From assembly GCF_014652375.1 (NCBI RefSeq), contig NZ_BMYR01000015.1, positions 24,001 through 58,902 of the forward strand: DNA of 34,902 nucleotides, written 5' to 3'. Both the position numbers and the translations under genes were made by a program. The notes beneath the pieces are model-generated. The model was not told the origin of the DNA, did no database searches, and was given only the letters and a program-made list of their open reading frames with translations. Positions 17,058 through 26,542 of the stretch are shown in pieces. Numbering within the stretch: the first letter of the stretch is position 1; each line of letters opens with the position of its first letter. This DNA is from Alishewanella tabrizica (GTDB lineage Bacteria; Pseudomonadota; Gammaproteobacteria; Enterobacterales; Alteromonadaceae).

Positions 17058-17094
17058 AATCCCAGCAGGGTGTACTACCTGCTGGGATTTTTTT
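17058..17094 (+). terminator. Rho-independent terminator after the TonB-dependent receptor
   Basis: A perfect 12-bp stem, aatcccagcagg / cctgctgggatt, around an 8-base loop, followed by seven T. It begins 22 bases after the receptor stop codon. The remaining spacer up to pdhR holds two PdhR-type operators and no gene. Confidence 0.94.
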
Positions 17095-17255
17095 ACTGCA
17101 TGCTCAGCCATTAGGTATCAATTTCGTTTGTGTCGAATAAGGATATTGCCCGATTTAATCATCCTACTTTGCTGTGCAGGTGATATAACGTCTGTGCATG
17201 ATGGCAAGGCGCCTTAAACACAATATAAACTACCGCGGTAAAATCACCGAGTGAC

Positions 17256-17272
17256 AATTGGTCAGACCATTT
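17256..17272. promoter_or_regulatory. Distal PdhR-type operator
   Basis: AATTGGTCAGACCATTTT contains ATTGGT-CAG-ACCAT, the PdhR core of TTGGT and ACCA arms around three bases, matching the E. coli consensus apart from the last arm base. It lies about 185 bases upstream of the pdhR start codon. PdhR usually represses its own operon until pyruvate binds. Confidence 0.6.
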
Positions 17273-17396
17273 TGTTTTAATAGTGAAACTTTCATCTTAA
17301 TTCGAGTCTTTACTCTAACTATTTCTAGGTTGCCAGCAAGCAAAAAATCTGCTTTATTTACATCCTGCGTAGAAAATGATAGCCTGCTGTCCACCT

Positions 17397-17425
17397 AAGG
17401 TAAATTGGTAAGACCAATTTACCTT
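17397..17425. promoter_or_regulatory. Proximal PdhR operator inside a 13-bp-arm palindrome
   Basis: The core AATTGGT-AAG-ACCAATT matches the PdhR consensus perfectly. The symmetry extends outward to 13-bp perfect arms (AAGGTAAATTGGT and ACCAATTTACCTT) around the three-base centre. It ends about 31 bases before the pdhR start codon and probably overlaps the transcript start or leader, consistent with autorepression. I could not place the -35 and -10 boxes firmly. Confidence 0.85.
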
Positions 17426-17456
17426 GATAGCAAAAGCAAGGATTAACTTACCCGCT

Positions 17457-18215
17457 ATGGCCGATTTAAAAATCAAGCCCGCTAAGCTGTCTGATCAGAT
17501 TGTGTCGCAGTTAGAGCATATGCTATTGGAAGGCAGCTTTCAGCCTGGGCAAAAGTTGCCATCGGAGCGCGAGCTGGCCGAGCGTTTTGCGGTATCGCGG
17601 CCGTCACTGCGCGAAGCGATTCAAAAATTAGAAGCCAAAGGGTTGTTAACGCGACGCCAAGGCGGTGGCACCTATGTGTGCGACAATTTAGTAAAAGATC
17701 TCACGGATCCGCTGTTTACGCTTATGGCACAGTATCCTGATTCGCAGTTTGATTTTTTAGAGTTTCGTCATGCGCTAGAAGGCATTTGTGCCTACTATGC
17801 GGCACTACGTGGTACCGAGGCTGACCACAAAAAAATCAAAACCTTATACGAAGAGATTTGTCTGAACCAGCAATTGCAAGATGCCGAAGCGGAAGCGAAA
17901 GCCGTGAGTCAGTTTTATCTGGCGGTGGCCGAAGCCTCGCATAATGTGGTGTTGTTACATTTGGTTAGAAGCTTAACGCCGCTAACCGAACAAAATATCC
18001 GTTTAAATTTAGCTGCGTTGCAAGAACGTGACGGTATCGCTGATAAGCTCAATGAGCATCGGCGGCGGCTAATGCAAGCGGTCATTAGCCGAGCGCCAGA
18101 GCTTGCCCGTCAAGCCAGTAATGGTCACTTAGCCTTTATAGAAGAAGCCTTGCTAGAAGTGAGCAAAGAACGATCGCGCATTGAGCGCTCGCTTCGTCGT
18201 TCACAGCAGGCATAA
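17457..18215 (+). CDS. pdhR: Pyruvate-responsive GntR-family repressor PdhR
   Basis: A 252-residue regulator of the FadR subgroup of GntR proteins; E. coli PdhR has 254. The N-terminal winged helix-turn-helix is clear: LSDQIVSQLEHMLLEG, KLPSERELAERFAVSRPSLREA, then GLLTRRQGGGTYV. An all-helical FCD effector domain follows from about residue 80 and should bind pyruvate. I chose ATG 17457 because MADLKIKPAKLSD aligns with the E. coli start. A longer reading from TTG 17424 would start inside the operator palindrome. The AAGGA ribosome site is rather far upstream (about 13 bases). The operators upstream and aceE-aceF downstream fix its role as local repressor of the pyruvate dehydrogenase genes. 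Confidence 0.95.
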   Translation: MADLKIKPAKLSDQIVSQLEHMLLEGSFQPGQKLPSERELAERFAVSRPSLREAIQKLEAKGLLTRRQGGGTYVCDNLVKDLTDPLFTLMAQYPDSQFDFLEFRHALEGICAYYAALRGTEADHKKIKTLYEEICLNQQLQDAEAEAKAVSQFYLAVAEASHNVVLLHLVRSLTPLTEQNIRLNLAALQERDGIADKLNEHRRRLMQAVISRAPELARQASNGHLAFIEEALLEVSKERSRIERSLRRSQQA

Positions 18216-18263
18216 TATTTTTGCAGCACGCCGGGGGCGTGATTAACCATAGGAAACCTCGAT

Positions 18264-20930
18264 ATGTCTGAAGTCAGTAAGGTTGACGTCGACGCTTTAG
18301 AAACCAAAGAGTGGCTAGAAGCGTTGGAGTCGGTGGTGCGTACCGAAGGGGTAGAACGGGCGCAATTTTTGCTTGAGCAAGTGCTAGAGCAAGCCCGGCT
18401 AGAAGGCGTTGATATGCCAACCGGCGTGACCACTAACTACATCAACACCATTCCACCACAGCAAGAACCGGCTTACCCAGGTGATGTGAATCTGGAACGA
18501 CGTATCCGTTCGGTGATCCGCTGGAACGCCATTATGATCGTGCTGCGTGGCTCGAAAAAAGATTTGGAGCTGGGTGGCCATATGGCGTCGTTCCAATCGT
18601 CAGCCGCCTTTTATGAAACCTGTTTTAACCACTTCTTCCGTGCGCCAAACGCTAAAGACGGCGGCGACTTAGTGTATTATCAAGGCCATATTTCACCGGG
18701 TATTTATGCCCGCGCCTTTGTGGAAGGCCGCTTAACGGCGGCGCAGTTAGATAACTTCCGCCAAGAAGTCGATGGCACTGGCTTATCTAGTTATCCGCAC
18801 CCGAAATTAATGCCGGAATTCTGGCAATTCCCCACCGTTTCAATGGGTTTAGGCCCAATCACCGCCATTTATCAGGCCCGTTTCTTAAAGTACTTAAATG
18901 GCCGTGGCTTAAAAGATACTACCGAACAGCGCGTGTATGCCTTTTTAGGTGACGGCGAGATGGACGAGCCAGAATCACGCGGTGCGATCAGCTTTGCCGC
19001 TCGTGAAAAACTGGGCAATCTGTGTTTCTTAGTTAACTGTAACTTACAGCGCTTAGACGGCCCAGTAATGGGTAACGGCAAAATTATTCAAGAGCTGGAA
19101 GGCTTATTCCGTGGTGCTGGCTGGAACGTGATCAAAGTGGTGTGGGGCCGTGGTTGGGACAAACTGCTGGCCAAAGATACCACTGGCAAGTTGTTACAGC
19201 TGATGAACGAAACGCTGGATGGCGATTACCAAACCTATAAAGCCAATGATGGCGCCTATGTGCGTAAGCATTTCTTTGGTCGTTACCCAGAAACCGCTGC
19301 TTTAGTGGCGGATATGACAGACGAAGAAATCTTCGCCTTAAAACGCGGTGGTCATGAGCCATCGAAGCTGTTTGCGGCCTTTAAAGCGGCGCAAGCCTGC
19401 ACCGATAAGCCAACGGTTATTTTAGCCAAAACTGTAAAAGGTTATGGCATGGGCGATGCGGCAGAAGGTAAAAACATTGCGCACCAGGTGAAGAAAATGG
19501 ACCTGACGCATGTAAAACAACTGCGTACCCGTTTGGGCTTAGAAGACTACATTAGCGAAGAGCAAGTCGCCGACTTACCGTACATTAAGTTGCCAGAAGG
19601 TTCGCCAGAGCTTAAGTACCTGCACGATCGTCGTCAGGCCTTGCATGGTTATACGCCAGTTCGTTTGCCAAACTTTAGCGAAACCTTAACGCTGCCAGAG
19701 TTGTCAGCTTTTGATTCGTTATTAGAAGAGCAAAAGCGTGAAATCTCTACCACCTTAGCCTATGTGCGTGCCTTAAATATTCTGTTAAAAGACAAGAGCA
19801 TTGGTCAGCGCATTGTGCCGATTATTGCCGATGAAGCCCGCACCTTTGGTATGGAAGGCTTGTTCCGCCAAATTGGTATTTATAACCCAAGTGGTCAGAA
19901 CTATACGCCAGAAGATCGTTCAGTGGTGTCGTACTACAAAGAAGATACCGGTGGTCAGGTACTGCAAGAGGGTATCAACGAGCTGGGTGCCATGTCGTCT
20001 TGGGTTGCTGCAGCCACGTCTTATAGCACCAACGATTTACCGATGATCCCGTTCTATATCTATTACTCGATGTTTGGTTTCCAACGCGTCGGCGATATGG
20101 CGTGGTTAGCAGGCGATCAGCAAGCGCGCGGTTTCTTATTAGGCGCTACCGCCGGGCGTACTACGCTAAACGGCGAAGGTTTACAGCACGAAGATGGTCA
20201 TAGTCATATTCTGGCCGGTACGGTACCGAACTGTATCTCTTACGATCCAACCTACGCTTACGAACTTGCCGTTATTATGCAAGACGGTATCCGCCGTATG
20301 TATGGCCCAAGCCAAGAAAATGTGTACTACTACATTACCGTGATGAACGAAAGCTATCATCATCCGGCCATGCCGCAAGGCGCGGAAGAGGGTATTCGTA
20401 AGGGGATCTATAAGCTGGAGTCCTTTAATGGTGGTCGCGGTAAAGTGCAGCTATTAGGTTCAGGCACCATTTTAAATGAAGTGCGTAAAGCCGCTGATAT
20501 TTTAAGCAAAGACTACGATGTAGCGTCAGATGTGTACTCGGTAACCTCGTTTAACGAGCTGGCGCGTGATGGCCAGGATTGTGAGCGTTTCAATATGCTG
20601 CACCCAGATGCTGCCGAGAAAGTGCCTTTTGTGGCAACTGTGCTGAACAAAGCGCCGGCCATTGCAGCAACCGACTATATGAAAAGCTACGCCGAGCAAA
20701 TCCGCGCCTTTGTACCCGGCAATGCTTATAAAGTATTGGGTACTGATGGCTTTGGTCGTTCTGACAGCCGCGAAAACCTGCGCCGTCACTTTGAAGTGAA
20801 TGCCGGTTATATCGTAGTCGCTGCGCTGAACGAATTGGCGAAGCAGGGCGAGTTGAAGAAAGCGGTAGTGGCTGATGCGATTAAGAAATTTGGCATCGAC
20901 GCTGACAAAATCAACCCGCTGTACGCATAA
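18264..20930 (+). CDS. aceE: Pyruvate dehydrogenase E1 component AceE
   Basis: The homodimeric, thiamine-diphosphate-dependent E1 subunit that decarboxylates pyruvate and transfers the acetyl group to lipoyl-E2. It has 888 residues (E. coli 887). The ThDP/Mg motif begins with GDGEMDE at 229-235 and ends with NCN at 258-260. [22 protein letters not shown] lies near the N-terminus, and the NIAHQVKKM segment carries an active-site-loop His. [18 protein letters not shown] and [10 protein letters not shown] lie in the pyrimidine domain. The start ATG has AGGAAA 8 bases upstream. It sits 48 bases after pdhR and 11 bases before aceF, as in the E. coli operon. Codon usage is typical of a highly expressed gene. 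Confidence 0.98.
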   Translation: MSEVSKVDVDALETKEWLEALESVVRTEGVERAQFLLEQVLEQARLEGVDMPTGVTTNYINTIPPQQEPAYPGDVNLERRIRSVIRWNAIMIVLRGSKKDLELGGHMASFQSSAAFYETCFNHFFRAPNAKDGGDLVYYQGHISPGIYARAFVEGRLTAAQLDNFRQEVDGTGLSSYPHPKLMPEFWQFPTVSMGLGPITAIYQARFLKYLNGRGLKDTTEQRVYAFLGDGEMDEPESRGAISFAAREKLGNLCFLVNCNLQRLDGPVMGNGKIIQELEGLFRGAGWNVIKVVWGRGWDKLLAKDTTGKLLQLMNETLDGDYQTYKANDGAYVRKHFFGRYPETAALVADMTDEEIFALKRGGHEPSKLFAAFKAAQACTDKPTVILAKTVKGYGMGDAAEGKNIAHQVKKMDLTHVKQLRTRLGLEDYISEEQVADLPYIKLPEGSPELKYLHDRRQALHGYTPVRLPNFSETLTLPELSAFDSLLEEQKREISTTLAYVRALNILLKDKSIGQRIVPIIADEARTFGMEGLFRQIGIYNPSGQNYTPEDRSVVSYYKEDTGGQVLQEGINELGAMSSWVAAATSYSTNDLPMIPFYIYYSMFGFQRVGDMAWLAGDQQARGFLLGATAGRTTLNGEGLQHEDGHSHILAGTVPNCISYDPTYAYELAVIMQDGIRRMYGPSQENVYYYITVMNESYHHPAMPQGAEEGIRKGIYKLESFNGGRGKVQLLGSGTILNEVRKAADILSKDYDVASDVYSVTSFNELARDGQDCERFNMLHPDAAEKVPFVATVLNKAPAIAATDYMKSYAEQIRAFVPGNAYKVLGTDGFGRSDSRENLRRHFEVNAGYIVVAALNELAKQGELKKAVVADAIKKFGIDADKINPLYA

Positions 20931-20941
20931 GAGGATTTGTC

Positions 20942-22900
20942 ATGACGATAGAAATTCAAGTACCAGATATTGGTGCCGATGAGGTTGAAGTTACCGAGAT
21001 TCTGGTCAAGGTTGGCGATGTCGTTGCCGCGGATCAGTCGCTATTAAGCGTAGAAGGTGATAAGGCATCCATGGAAGTGCCCGCAGCCGTTGCCGGTACT
21101 GTTAAAGAAATTAAAGTTAGCGTGGGCGATAAAGTTAAAACCGGTAGCCTGATTATGGTGTTTGCCGGTGACGACGTTAAGCCCGCCGCTGCAGCCGCGC
21201 CAGCACCTGCGAAAGCAGAGGCACCGGCTACTGAAAACGCTGCTGCCCCGGCCACTGCTGAGCTAAAAGAGGTCGCTGTACCGGATATTGGCGGTGACGA
21301 AGTGGAAGTGACTGAGATTATGGTCAAAGTCGGCGATACTGTCACGGCTGAGCAATCACTGTTAAGCGTTGAAGGTGATAAAGCCTCAATGGAAGTGCCT
21401 GCGCCGTTCGCCGGTGTGGTCAAAGAGATCAAGGTGCAAACGGGCGGTAAAGTGAAAACGGGTAGCCTGATTATGGTGTTTGAAGTGGCGGGTTCTGCGA
21501 AAGCGGCTACGCCAGCGCCTGCCAGCGCACCAGCCGCAGCTAGCGCATCTGCAGCGCCCGTGGCAGAGCAAGCAAGCAGCACCGAGCAAAAAGAGGTTGC
21601 GGTACCCGATATCGGCGGTGATGAAGTGGAAGTCACCGAGATTATGGTTAAAGTTGGCGACAAGGTTGCTGCCGATCAATCGCTACTGAGCGTTGAAGGT
21701 GATAAAGCCTCAATGGAAGTGCCAGCACCGTTCGCCGGTGTGGTAAAAGACATCAAAGTACAAACCGGTAGCAAGGTAAAAACCGGCAGCCTGATTATGG
21801 TGTTTGAAGTGGCCGGTTCTGCCAAAGCGACCGCACCTGCCTCTGCACCAGCAGCTGCCAGTGCACCAGCATCTGCCAGTGCGCCTGCTAGCACACCAGC
21901 GGCTGCAACAGCGTCAGCACCTGCTCCGGCTCAAGCGGATGGCTTTGTCGAAAACAGCGCCTATGCTCACGCTTCGCCAGTGATTCGCCGCTTAGCACGC
22001 GAATTTGGGATTAATCTGGCTAAGGTGAAAGGCTCGGGTCGTAAAGGTCGTGTGGTCAAAGAAGACGTACAAAACTACGTGAAACAATTAGTGAAGCAAG
22101 TGGAAAGCGGAGTAGCTCCGGCGGCAGGCGCAACCACTGGCGGCAATAATATGGGTTTTGACTTACTGGCATGGCCAAAGGTCGATTTTGCCAAGTTTGG
22201 CGAAGTAGAAACCAAAGCCTTGTCGCGTATTCAAAAGCTCTCAGGTGCTAACTTGCATCGGAACTGGGTACGTATTCCGCATGTTACGCAGTTTGACGAA
22301 GCCGATATCACCGGCTTAGAAGACTTCCGCAAAGAGCAAAACACCCTGGCCGAGAAAAAGAAAATGGGCGTGAAGTACACACCGCTCGTGTTCATTATGA
22401 AAGCCGTGGCCAAGGCGTTGGAAGAATTCCCAACCTTTAATAGCTCATTATCAGAAGACGGTGCTAGCCTGATCCTGAAAAAATACATCCACCTTGGCAT
22501 TGCGGTGGACACACCAAACGGCTTAGTGGTACCGGTAGTACGGGATGTTAACAAAAAAGGCATTATCGAATTGTCGCGTGAGCTGCAGGACATTTCAGTT
22601 AAAGCCCGTGATGGCAAACTAACTGCCAGCGATATGCAAGGTGGCTGTTTTACTATCTCTAGCTTAGGTGGCATTGGCGGTACAGCCTTTACGCCTATCG
22701 TTAATGCGCCTGAAGTGGCTATTTTGGGTGTCTCAAAATCGGAGATTAAACCAAAATGGAACGGCAAAGACTTTGAACCTAAGTTAATGCTGCCCTTATC
22801 AGTATCGTACGACCATCGGGTAATTGACGGCGCAATGGCGGCACGCTTTACTGCCACCTTAGCCAGTTACCTGGCCGATATTCGGCAAATTATTATGTAA
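20942..22900 (+). CDS. aceF: Pyruvate dehydrogenase E2 (dihydrolipoyl acetyltransferase) AceF, three lipoyl domains
   Basis: The core acetyltransferase of the pyruvate dehydrogenase complex. The 652 residues contain three tandem lipoyl domains with lipoylated lysines in [10 protein letters not shown] at about K41, K147 and K255, joined by flexible Ala/Pro/Ser-rich linkers. A peripheral-subunit-binding domain follows ([21 protein letters not shown], about 344-364), then the CoA-dependent catalytic domain ending in DHRVIDGA with H625 and D629. Domains two and three are nearly identical at DNA and protein level, which suggests internal duplication or gene conversion. GAGGA lies 6 bases before the ATG. 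It is cotranscribed with aceE and followed by a large stem structure before lpdA. Confidence 0.98.
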   Translation: MTIEIQVPDIGADEVEVTEILVKVGDVVAADQSLLSVEGDKASMEVPAAVAGTVKEIKVSVGDKVKTGSLIMVFAGDDVKPAAAAAPAPAKAEAPATENAAAPATAELKEVAVPDIGGDEVEVTEIMVKVGDTVTAEQSLLSVEGDKASMEVPAPFAGVVKEIKVQTGGKVKTGSLIMVFEVAGSAKAATPAPASAPAAASASAAPVAEQASSTEQKEVAVPDIGGDEVEVTEIMVKVGDKVAADQSLLSVEGDKASMEVPAPFAGVVKDIKVQTGSKVKTGSLIMVFEVAGSAKATAPASAPAAASAPASASAPASTPAAATASAPAPAQADGFVENSAYAHASPVIRRLAREFGINLAKVKGSGRKGRVVKEDVQNYVKQLVKQVESGVAPAAGATTGGNNMGFDLLAWPKVDFAKFGEVETKALSRIQKLSGANLHRNWVRIPHVTQFDEADITGLEDFRKEQNTLAEKKKMGVKYTPLVFIMKAVAKALEEFPTFNSSLSEDGASLILKKYIHLGIAVDTPNGLVVPVVRDVNKKGIIELSRELQDISVKARDGKLTASDMQGGCFTISSLGGIGGTAFTPIVNAPEVAILGVSKSEIKPKWNGKDFEPKLMLPLSVSYDHRVIDGAMAARFTATLASYLADIRQIIM

Positions 22901-22907
22901 AACCGGC

Positions 22908-22950
22908 TTACGCCACGATAAAAGCGGCTTTTGCCGTTAACGTGGCGTAA
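22908..22950. other. Branched stem-loop between aceF and lpdA
   Basis: Outer arms ttacgccacg / cgtggcgtaa (10 bp perfect) enclose an inner hairpin CGGC-TTTT-GCCG at 22925-22936. There is no T-run after it, so simple termination is doubtful. It may be an RNA-processing or partial attenuation element lowering or separating lpdA expression. A weak promoter-like pair, TTACAG (about 22991) and TAAAAT 17 bases later, lies downstream and may serve lpdA. Confidence 0.5.
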
Positions 22951-23098
22951 TGTTGCATTATTAATTTTAGATTATTAGTGCAATCTTAGGTTACAGAGCG
23001 GCGGCTCTGATGTTAAAATTCCGCCACTTTTTTCGCCTGATAGCTGTACCCTACAACGATACGCTGTCAGATAACCGACTTAATGAAAAGGTAAAACC

Positions 23099-24511
23099 AT
23101 GAGCAACGATATTAAAACCCAAGTAGTAGTAGTGGGCGCTGGCCCTGGTGGTTACTCTGCAGCCTTCCGTGCCGCAGATTTAGGTTTAGAAGTAACCTTA
23201 GTGGAAGCACGTAGCACCTTAGGTGGCGTATGTTTAAACGTAGGCTGTATCCCATCAAAAGCGCTATTACACGTTGCAAAAGTGATTGATGATGCCCGCG
23301 AAATGGCTTCACACGGTGTGACCTTTGATGCACCGCAAATTGATTTAGACAAAATTCGCGAGTGGAAAGACAAAGTGGTTGGTCAATTAACCAACGGCTT
23401 AGCCGGTATGTCGAAAATGCGTAAAGTTAAGGTCGTTAACGGTTTCGGTAAATTTACTGGCGCTAACACCTTACAGGTTGGCGATACCACTATCACGTTT
23501 GAACACGCTATTATTGCTGCCGGTTCTGAGCCAGTAGCCCTGCCATTTATTCCAAAAAATGATCCACGCGTTATCGACTCTACTGGCGCGCTGGAATTAA
23601 AAGATATTCCTGGCGAAATGCTGGTATTAGGTGGCGGTATTATCGGTCTGGAAATGGGTACTGTTTACCGTGCCCTGGGTTCTAAAGTATCAGTAGTAGA
23701 ATTTGCTGATCAGTTAGTCCCTGCAGCTGATGCTGACATCGTGAAAGCGTACACCAAGTACAACAGCAAGCATTTCAATATCATGCTGTCGACCAAAGTC
23801 ACTGCGGTAGAAGCGAAAGACGACGGTTTATACGTGACGTTTGAAGGCAAAAACGCCCCTGCTAACCCAGTGCGTTACGACAAGATCTTAGTTGCCGTTG
23901 GCCGTAAGCCAAACGGTAACCTGTTAGACGCCGCTAAAGCCGGCGTAAACGTGGATGAGCGTGGCTTTATCAATGTAGATAAGCAACTGCGCACCAACGT
24001 TGGCCATATCTATGCTATTGGTGATGTGATTGGTCAGCCTATGTTAGCGCACAAAGCTGTCCATGAAGGTCACGTTGCCGCTGAAGTTATCTCTGGCTTA
24101 AAGCACTTCTTCGATCCACGCTGCATTCCATCAGTAGCCTATACCGATCCAGAAATGGCGTGGACTGGCGTAACCGAGAAAGAAGCGAAAGAGCAAGGCT
24201 TAAAGTACGAAACAGCGACCTTCCCATGGGCAGCGTCTGGCCGTGCTATCGCCTCAGCCCGTACTGAAGGCTTCACTAAGTTAATCTTCGACAAAGACAC
24301 ACACCGTATCATTGGTGGCGCTATTGTCGGTATTAACGCCGGTGAAATGCTGGGCGAAATCTGCTTAGCGGTAGAAATGGGTGCCGACGCTGAAGATATC
24401 GCGTTAACCATCCACGCTCACCCAACGCTAAACGAGTCTATCGGTTTAGCCGCAGAGATCTACGAAGGTTCAATCACTGACTTGCCAAACCCAAAAGCGA
24501 AGAAGAAATAA
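23099..24511 (+). CDS. lpdA: Dihydrolipoyl dehydrogenase (E3) LpdA
   Basis: A flavoprotein that reoxidises dihydrolipoamide with NAD+ for the pyruvate dehydrogenase, 2-oxoglutarate dehydrogenase and glycine cleavage complexes. The 470 residues include the FAD-binding GAGPGG at 13-18 and the redox-active disulfide C45/C50 in GGVCLNVGCIPSKAL. The NAD-binding GGGIIGLEMG lies in the middle, and the C-terminal dimer-face block HAHPTLNES carries the catalytic pair H441/E446. The ATG follows AAAAGG. It is 198 bases after aceF, more than an operonic gap. As in E. coli, it may be made both by readthrough and from its own promoter, since E3 is shared between complexes. Confidence 0.98.
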   Translation: MSNDIKTQVVVVGAGPGGYSAAFRAADLGLEVTLVEARSTLGGVCLNVGCIPSKALLHVAKVIDDAREMASHGVTFDAPQIDLDKIREWKDKVVGQLTNGLAGMSKMRKVKVVNGFGKFTGANTLQVGDTTITFEHAIIAAGSEPVALPFIPKNDPRVIDSTGALELKDIPGEMLVLGGGIIGLEMGTVYRALGSKVSVVEFADQLVPAADADIVKAYTKYNSKHFNIMLSTKVTAVEAKDDGLYVTFEGKNAPANPVRYDKILVAVGRKPNGNLLDAAKAGVNVDERGFINVDKQLRTNVGHIYAIGDVIGQPMLAHKAVHEGHVAAEVISGLKHFFDPRCIPSVAYTDPEMAWTGVTEKEAKEQGLKYETATFPWAASGRAIASARTEGFTKLIFDKDTHRIIGGAIVGINAGEMLGEICLAVEMGADAEDIALTIHAHPTLNESIGLAAEIYEGSITDLPNPKAKKK

Positions 24512-24549
24512 TTTTTCTAAGTTGAGTGTTTGAGTTAAGTTTTTAAAGT

Positions 24550-24577
24550 AAAGGCCGCGAATGCGGCCTTTGTTGTT
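24550..24577 (+). terminator. Rho-independent terminator after lpdA
   Basis: A 9-bp GC-rich stem, aaaggccgc / gcggccttt, with a GAAT tetraloop, then a T-rich tail (TTTGTTGTT). It marks the end of the pyruvate dehydrogenase locus and the start of the accessory region. Confidence 0.88.
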
Positions 24578-24627
24578 AATGATACTAATCTCATTACATC
24601 TGACGCCGAGATCCAATAGCTAGGGCG

Positions 24628-24918
24628 TTACTCGAATAGATGGCGTGTCGCTTCCATTTGCTGGTGGAGTATTCGCAGGACAAAAAGATTACCATCAGTA
24701 CTCCGGTAGAAAATAGCATGGTGTTGATGATCGTGGCGCCGGATATTCTTGCCACTCTCTTCACTGGCAATGCCAATAAAGGGATGTTCAGAGAGTAACG
24801 CCAATACCTTTTCTAGATCTTGCGTATAAGCATCAGCCTGACTGACACCAAAATTTAGCAGGGTGTATTCGTAAATAGCGGAAAAGTCTTCAGCGGCAAG
24901 CCGCGAAAGTTTATACAT
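24628..24918 (-). CDS. parE: ParE/RelE-superfamily toxin
   Basis: A 96-residue protein of the ParE family. The N-terminus MYKLSRLAAEDFSAIYEYTLLNFG matches the paired helices of ParE, followed by a segment with LSEHPFIGIA and the C-terminal strands RRHDHQHHAIFYRSTDGNLF and VLRILHQQME. ParE toxins poison DNA gyrase, while RelE relatives cleave mRNA; the overall pattern fits ParE better. It overlaps the 3' end of the antitoxin gene by 8 bases, the usual antitoxin-first order. It converges with lpdA across that gene's terminator. Confidence 0.9.
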   Translation of the reverse strand: MYKLSRLAAEDFSAIYEYTLLNFGVSQADAYTQDLEKVLALLSEHPFIGIASEESGKNIRRHDHQHHAIFYRSTDGNLFVLRILHQQMEATRHLFE

Positions 24919-25153
24919 TGTGCTTTTGTTTCACCTGAGCGGCGATTTGGCTTAGTGTTAAATCACTTATTCCGCTTTGCTCGCCTGCTGCCACAGCCTG
25001 TCGTAACGCGACCAGTTGTTTTTCCTGACGTTCCAGTAATCTTAGTGCTGAGCGCACTACTTCACTGGTGGAACCATACCGGCCTGTGGCAATTAATTCG
25101 CTAATAAAGTCGTCCAATTGTGCGCCAATTGTCACACTGGTTGTTCTAGCCAT
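24911..25153 (-). CDS. parD: ParD-type CopG/RHH antitoxin
   Basis: An 80-residue antitoxin. The N-terminal ribbon-helix-helix is visible (TTSVTIGAQLDDFISELIATGRYGSTSEVVRSALRLLE, spanning about residues 4-41), which binds DNA as a dimer. A charged C-terminal tail (residues 45-80) would wrap the toxin. CAGGAGCG lies just before the ATG. ParD normally represses its own promoter, which would lie in the spacer up to about 25200; I did not identify a clear operator there. Confidence 0.92.
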   Translation of the reverse strand: MARTTSVTIGAQLDDFISELIATGRYGSTSEVVRSALRLLERQEKQLVALRQAVAAGEQSGISDLTLSQIAAQVKQKHNV

Positions 25154-25202
25154 TAGTCGCTCCTGTATGATTAGTTAACACAAATTGTAGCCCAATTAGG
25201 CT

Positions 25203-25753
25203 AAAAGTGCTCCGAATATCGTTAGCTTGCGCAGTAAAGTTCGGCAGAAGTTGTTACCATAGCCACAGGTAATAACTGCATTTAATGCTGGAGCTTGAAG
25301 ATGGATTTAGACGACGCGCAAGACTGGGCCTGGTGTGACAGCCAGTTTGCGGCCATTGAAACTTACTTAAAAACGCAGCAAATCCCGCATGGTATGATTT
25401 GCGACTGGCCGGAATGGTATACCGCGCCTTATGTCGGGTTATGGGCAGTCGAAAACCCAGAGGATCCGGGGTTTGTTGGGCACTGGATTCTGGCTGGCGA
25501 TAGCACCGGTGTACAACCCCAACCCGTGCCGTTTGATCACCTTAGCGCCACCGATTTACCCGAACCCCGTGATGCGATGGCCGCTTTTGCGCGTAAATGG
25601 ACCACGCTCGCCGCAGCCGCCAATAAAGGTATAGCGTGGCAAGGCAGCCCAGAGCTTAGCGGCGATTTGGCCACGAAGGCGAAACAACTTAGCCGTCAGG
25701 CGCAGTTGCTAGCGTTGTGGGCGGCTGATGATGAGTTGTGGTATGTGGATTAA
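25203..25753 (+). repeat. Copy 1 of the DUF4826 duplication, including upstream DNA
   Basis: The coding region and about 98 bases upstream are repeated at 29442-29859. The upstream parts match closely base for base (for example tcgttagcttgcg and gcagaagttgttacca are shared), so the duplication covered promoter and gene together. Confidence 0.85.
25301..25753 (+). CDS. DUF4826-family protein
   Basis: A soluble protein of 150 residues, rich in Trp and acidic residues, with no signal peptide or membrane helix. The N-terminal half has a distinctive run of WAWCDSQFAAIETYL, GMICDWPEWYTAPYVGLWAV and FVGHWILAGD. I recall this pattern as the DUF4826 family of gammaproteobacteria; no function is known. 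ATG 25301 is preferred over the TTG at 25295 because GGAG lies 7 bases before it. The protein is intact, unlike the decayed second copy at 29540. It is followed by a GGGTCAG-type repeat right after the stop codon. Confidence 0.7.
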   Translation: MDLDDAQDWAWCDSQFAAIETYLKTQQIPHGMICDWPEWYTAPYVGLWAVENPEDPGFVGHWILAGDSTGVQPQPVPFDHLSATDLPEPRDAMAAFARKWTTLAAAANKGIAWQGSPELSGDLATKAKQLSRQAQLLALWAADDELWYVD

Positions 25754-25759
25754 CCTGAT

Positions 25760-25780
25760 CTTCCTTCGGGGTCAGATACC
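25760..25780 (+). repeat. GGGTCAG-type dispersed repeat, copy A
   Basis: CTTCCTTCGGGGTCAGATACC begins 7 bases after the DUF4826 stop codon. Nearly the same string recurs at 29231-29251, and a diverged form in inverse orientation lies at 32982-33000. Confidence 0.65.
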
Positions 25781-25875
25781 AAAACCTTGTCATTAGATCG
25801 CAAAATCTAATCAAATGATGTACCAGCTTGGTGTAATGGCACAGTTATCCCAGCAACGTCTTTAAGGACTACAAA

Positions 25876-26355
25876 ATGAAATCTTGGTTGCTAACCATCT
25901 TGCTGGCAGTAAGCCTGTTTTTGGCGATTAGTTGGTATCAAGCGCGCGATTTATTGGCTGAAAATAGCCTTGCGCCCGCGTTTATTGCGATAACCGGACA
26001 AGATCAGTTATTTCGCTCAACCCAGCTCCAAGGTCAAAAAACCTTACTGTATTTTTTTGCGCCTTGGTGCGGGATTTGCCGACTGAGTATGCCAAACCTC
26101 AAATACTTAGCGGCCGATAACGAAGGACTCGCGGTTTATGCCGTTGCGCTGCAATATGATTCAGCCGAGCAGGTAAGCGAGTTTATCGCTGATTTAGACT
26201 TACAGGTGCCGGTATTGCTGGGTAATCAGCAAATGGCAACGGATTACCAGATTCAAGCTTTTCCTACCTATTATGTGATTGATGAAAAAGGTCAAATTAC
26301 CGCTAAGTCACTGGGGTATAGCACGGCGCTGGGGCTATGGCTGCGCAGCCGTTAG
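25876..26355 (+). CDS. Membrane-anchored thioredoxin-like thiol-disulfide protein (TlpA/ResA type)
   Basis: A 159-residue protein with an N-terminal anchor (WLLTILLAVSLFLAISW, residues 4-20) and a periplasmic thioredoxin fold. The active site is CGIC (C65-C68) in FFAPWCGICRLSMPNL, and the conserved cis-proline region appears as AFPTYYVIDEKG. TlpA/ResA-type proteins reduce or shuffle disulfides in exported proteins, for example during cytochrome c maturation. No cytochrome gene lies nearby, so the partner is unknown. AAGGA lies 7 bases before the ATG. It is an isolated gene in the accessory region. Confidence 0.88.
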   Translation: MKSWLLTILLAVSLFLAISWYQARDLLAENSLAPAFIAITGQDQLFRSTQLQGQKTLLYFFAPWCGICRLSMPNLKYLAADNEGLAVYAVALQYDSAEQVSEFIADLDLQVPVLLGNQQMATDYQIQAFPTYYVIDEKGQITAKSLGYSTALGLWLRSR

Positions 26356-26542
26356 CGATAGTTGTCCTGCTAAGTGAGCTTATATCGCTGGTTATGCGTT
26401 AACCAACGTAGTAGTAAATCCCTGTGTTGGCTATTTTATGTTAGCCTAAACCTAGTTGATTTAAAGAGGTATGCAATCCCCGTGCATCTTGAAAGAGGAA
26501 ACGGGTATACTAGGTTTAGATTTTATGCCCAAAGAGAATGTT

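Noticed and set aside
21034..21663. A 209-codon minus-strand ORF inside aceF
   Set aside because: It is the mirror of the lipoyl-domain repeats and linkers, with repeated Ser/Thr/Ala text that follows from aceF codon use.
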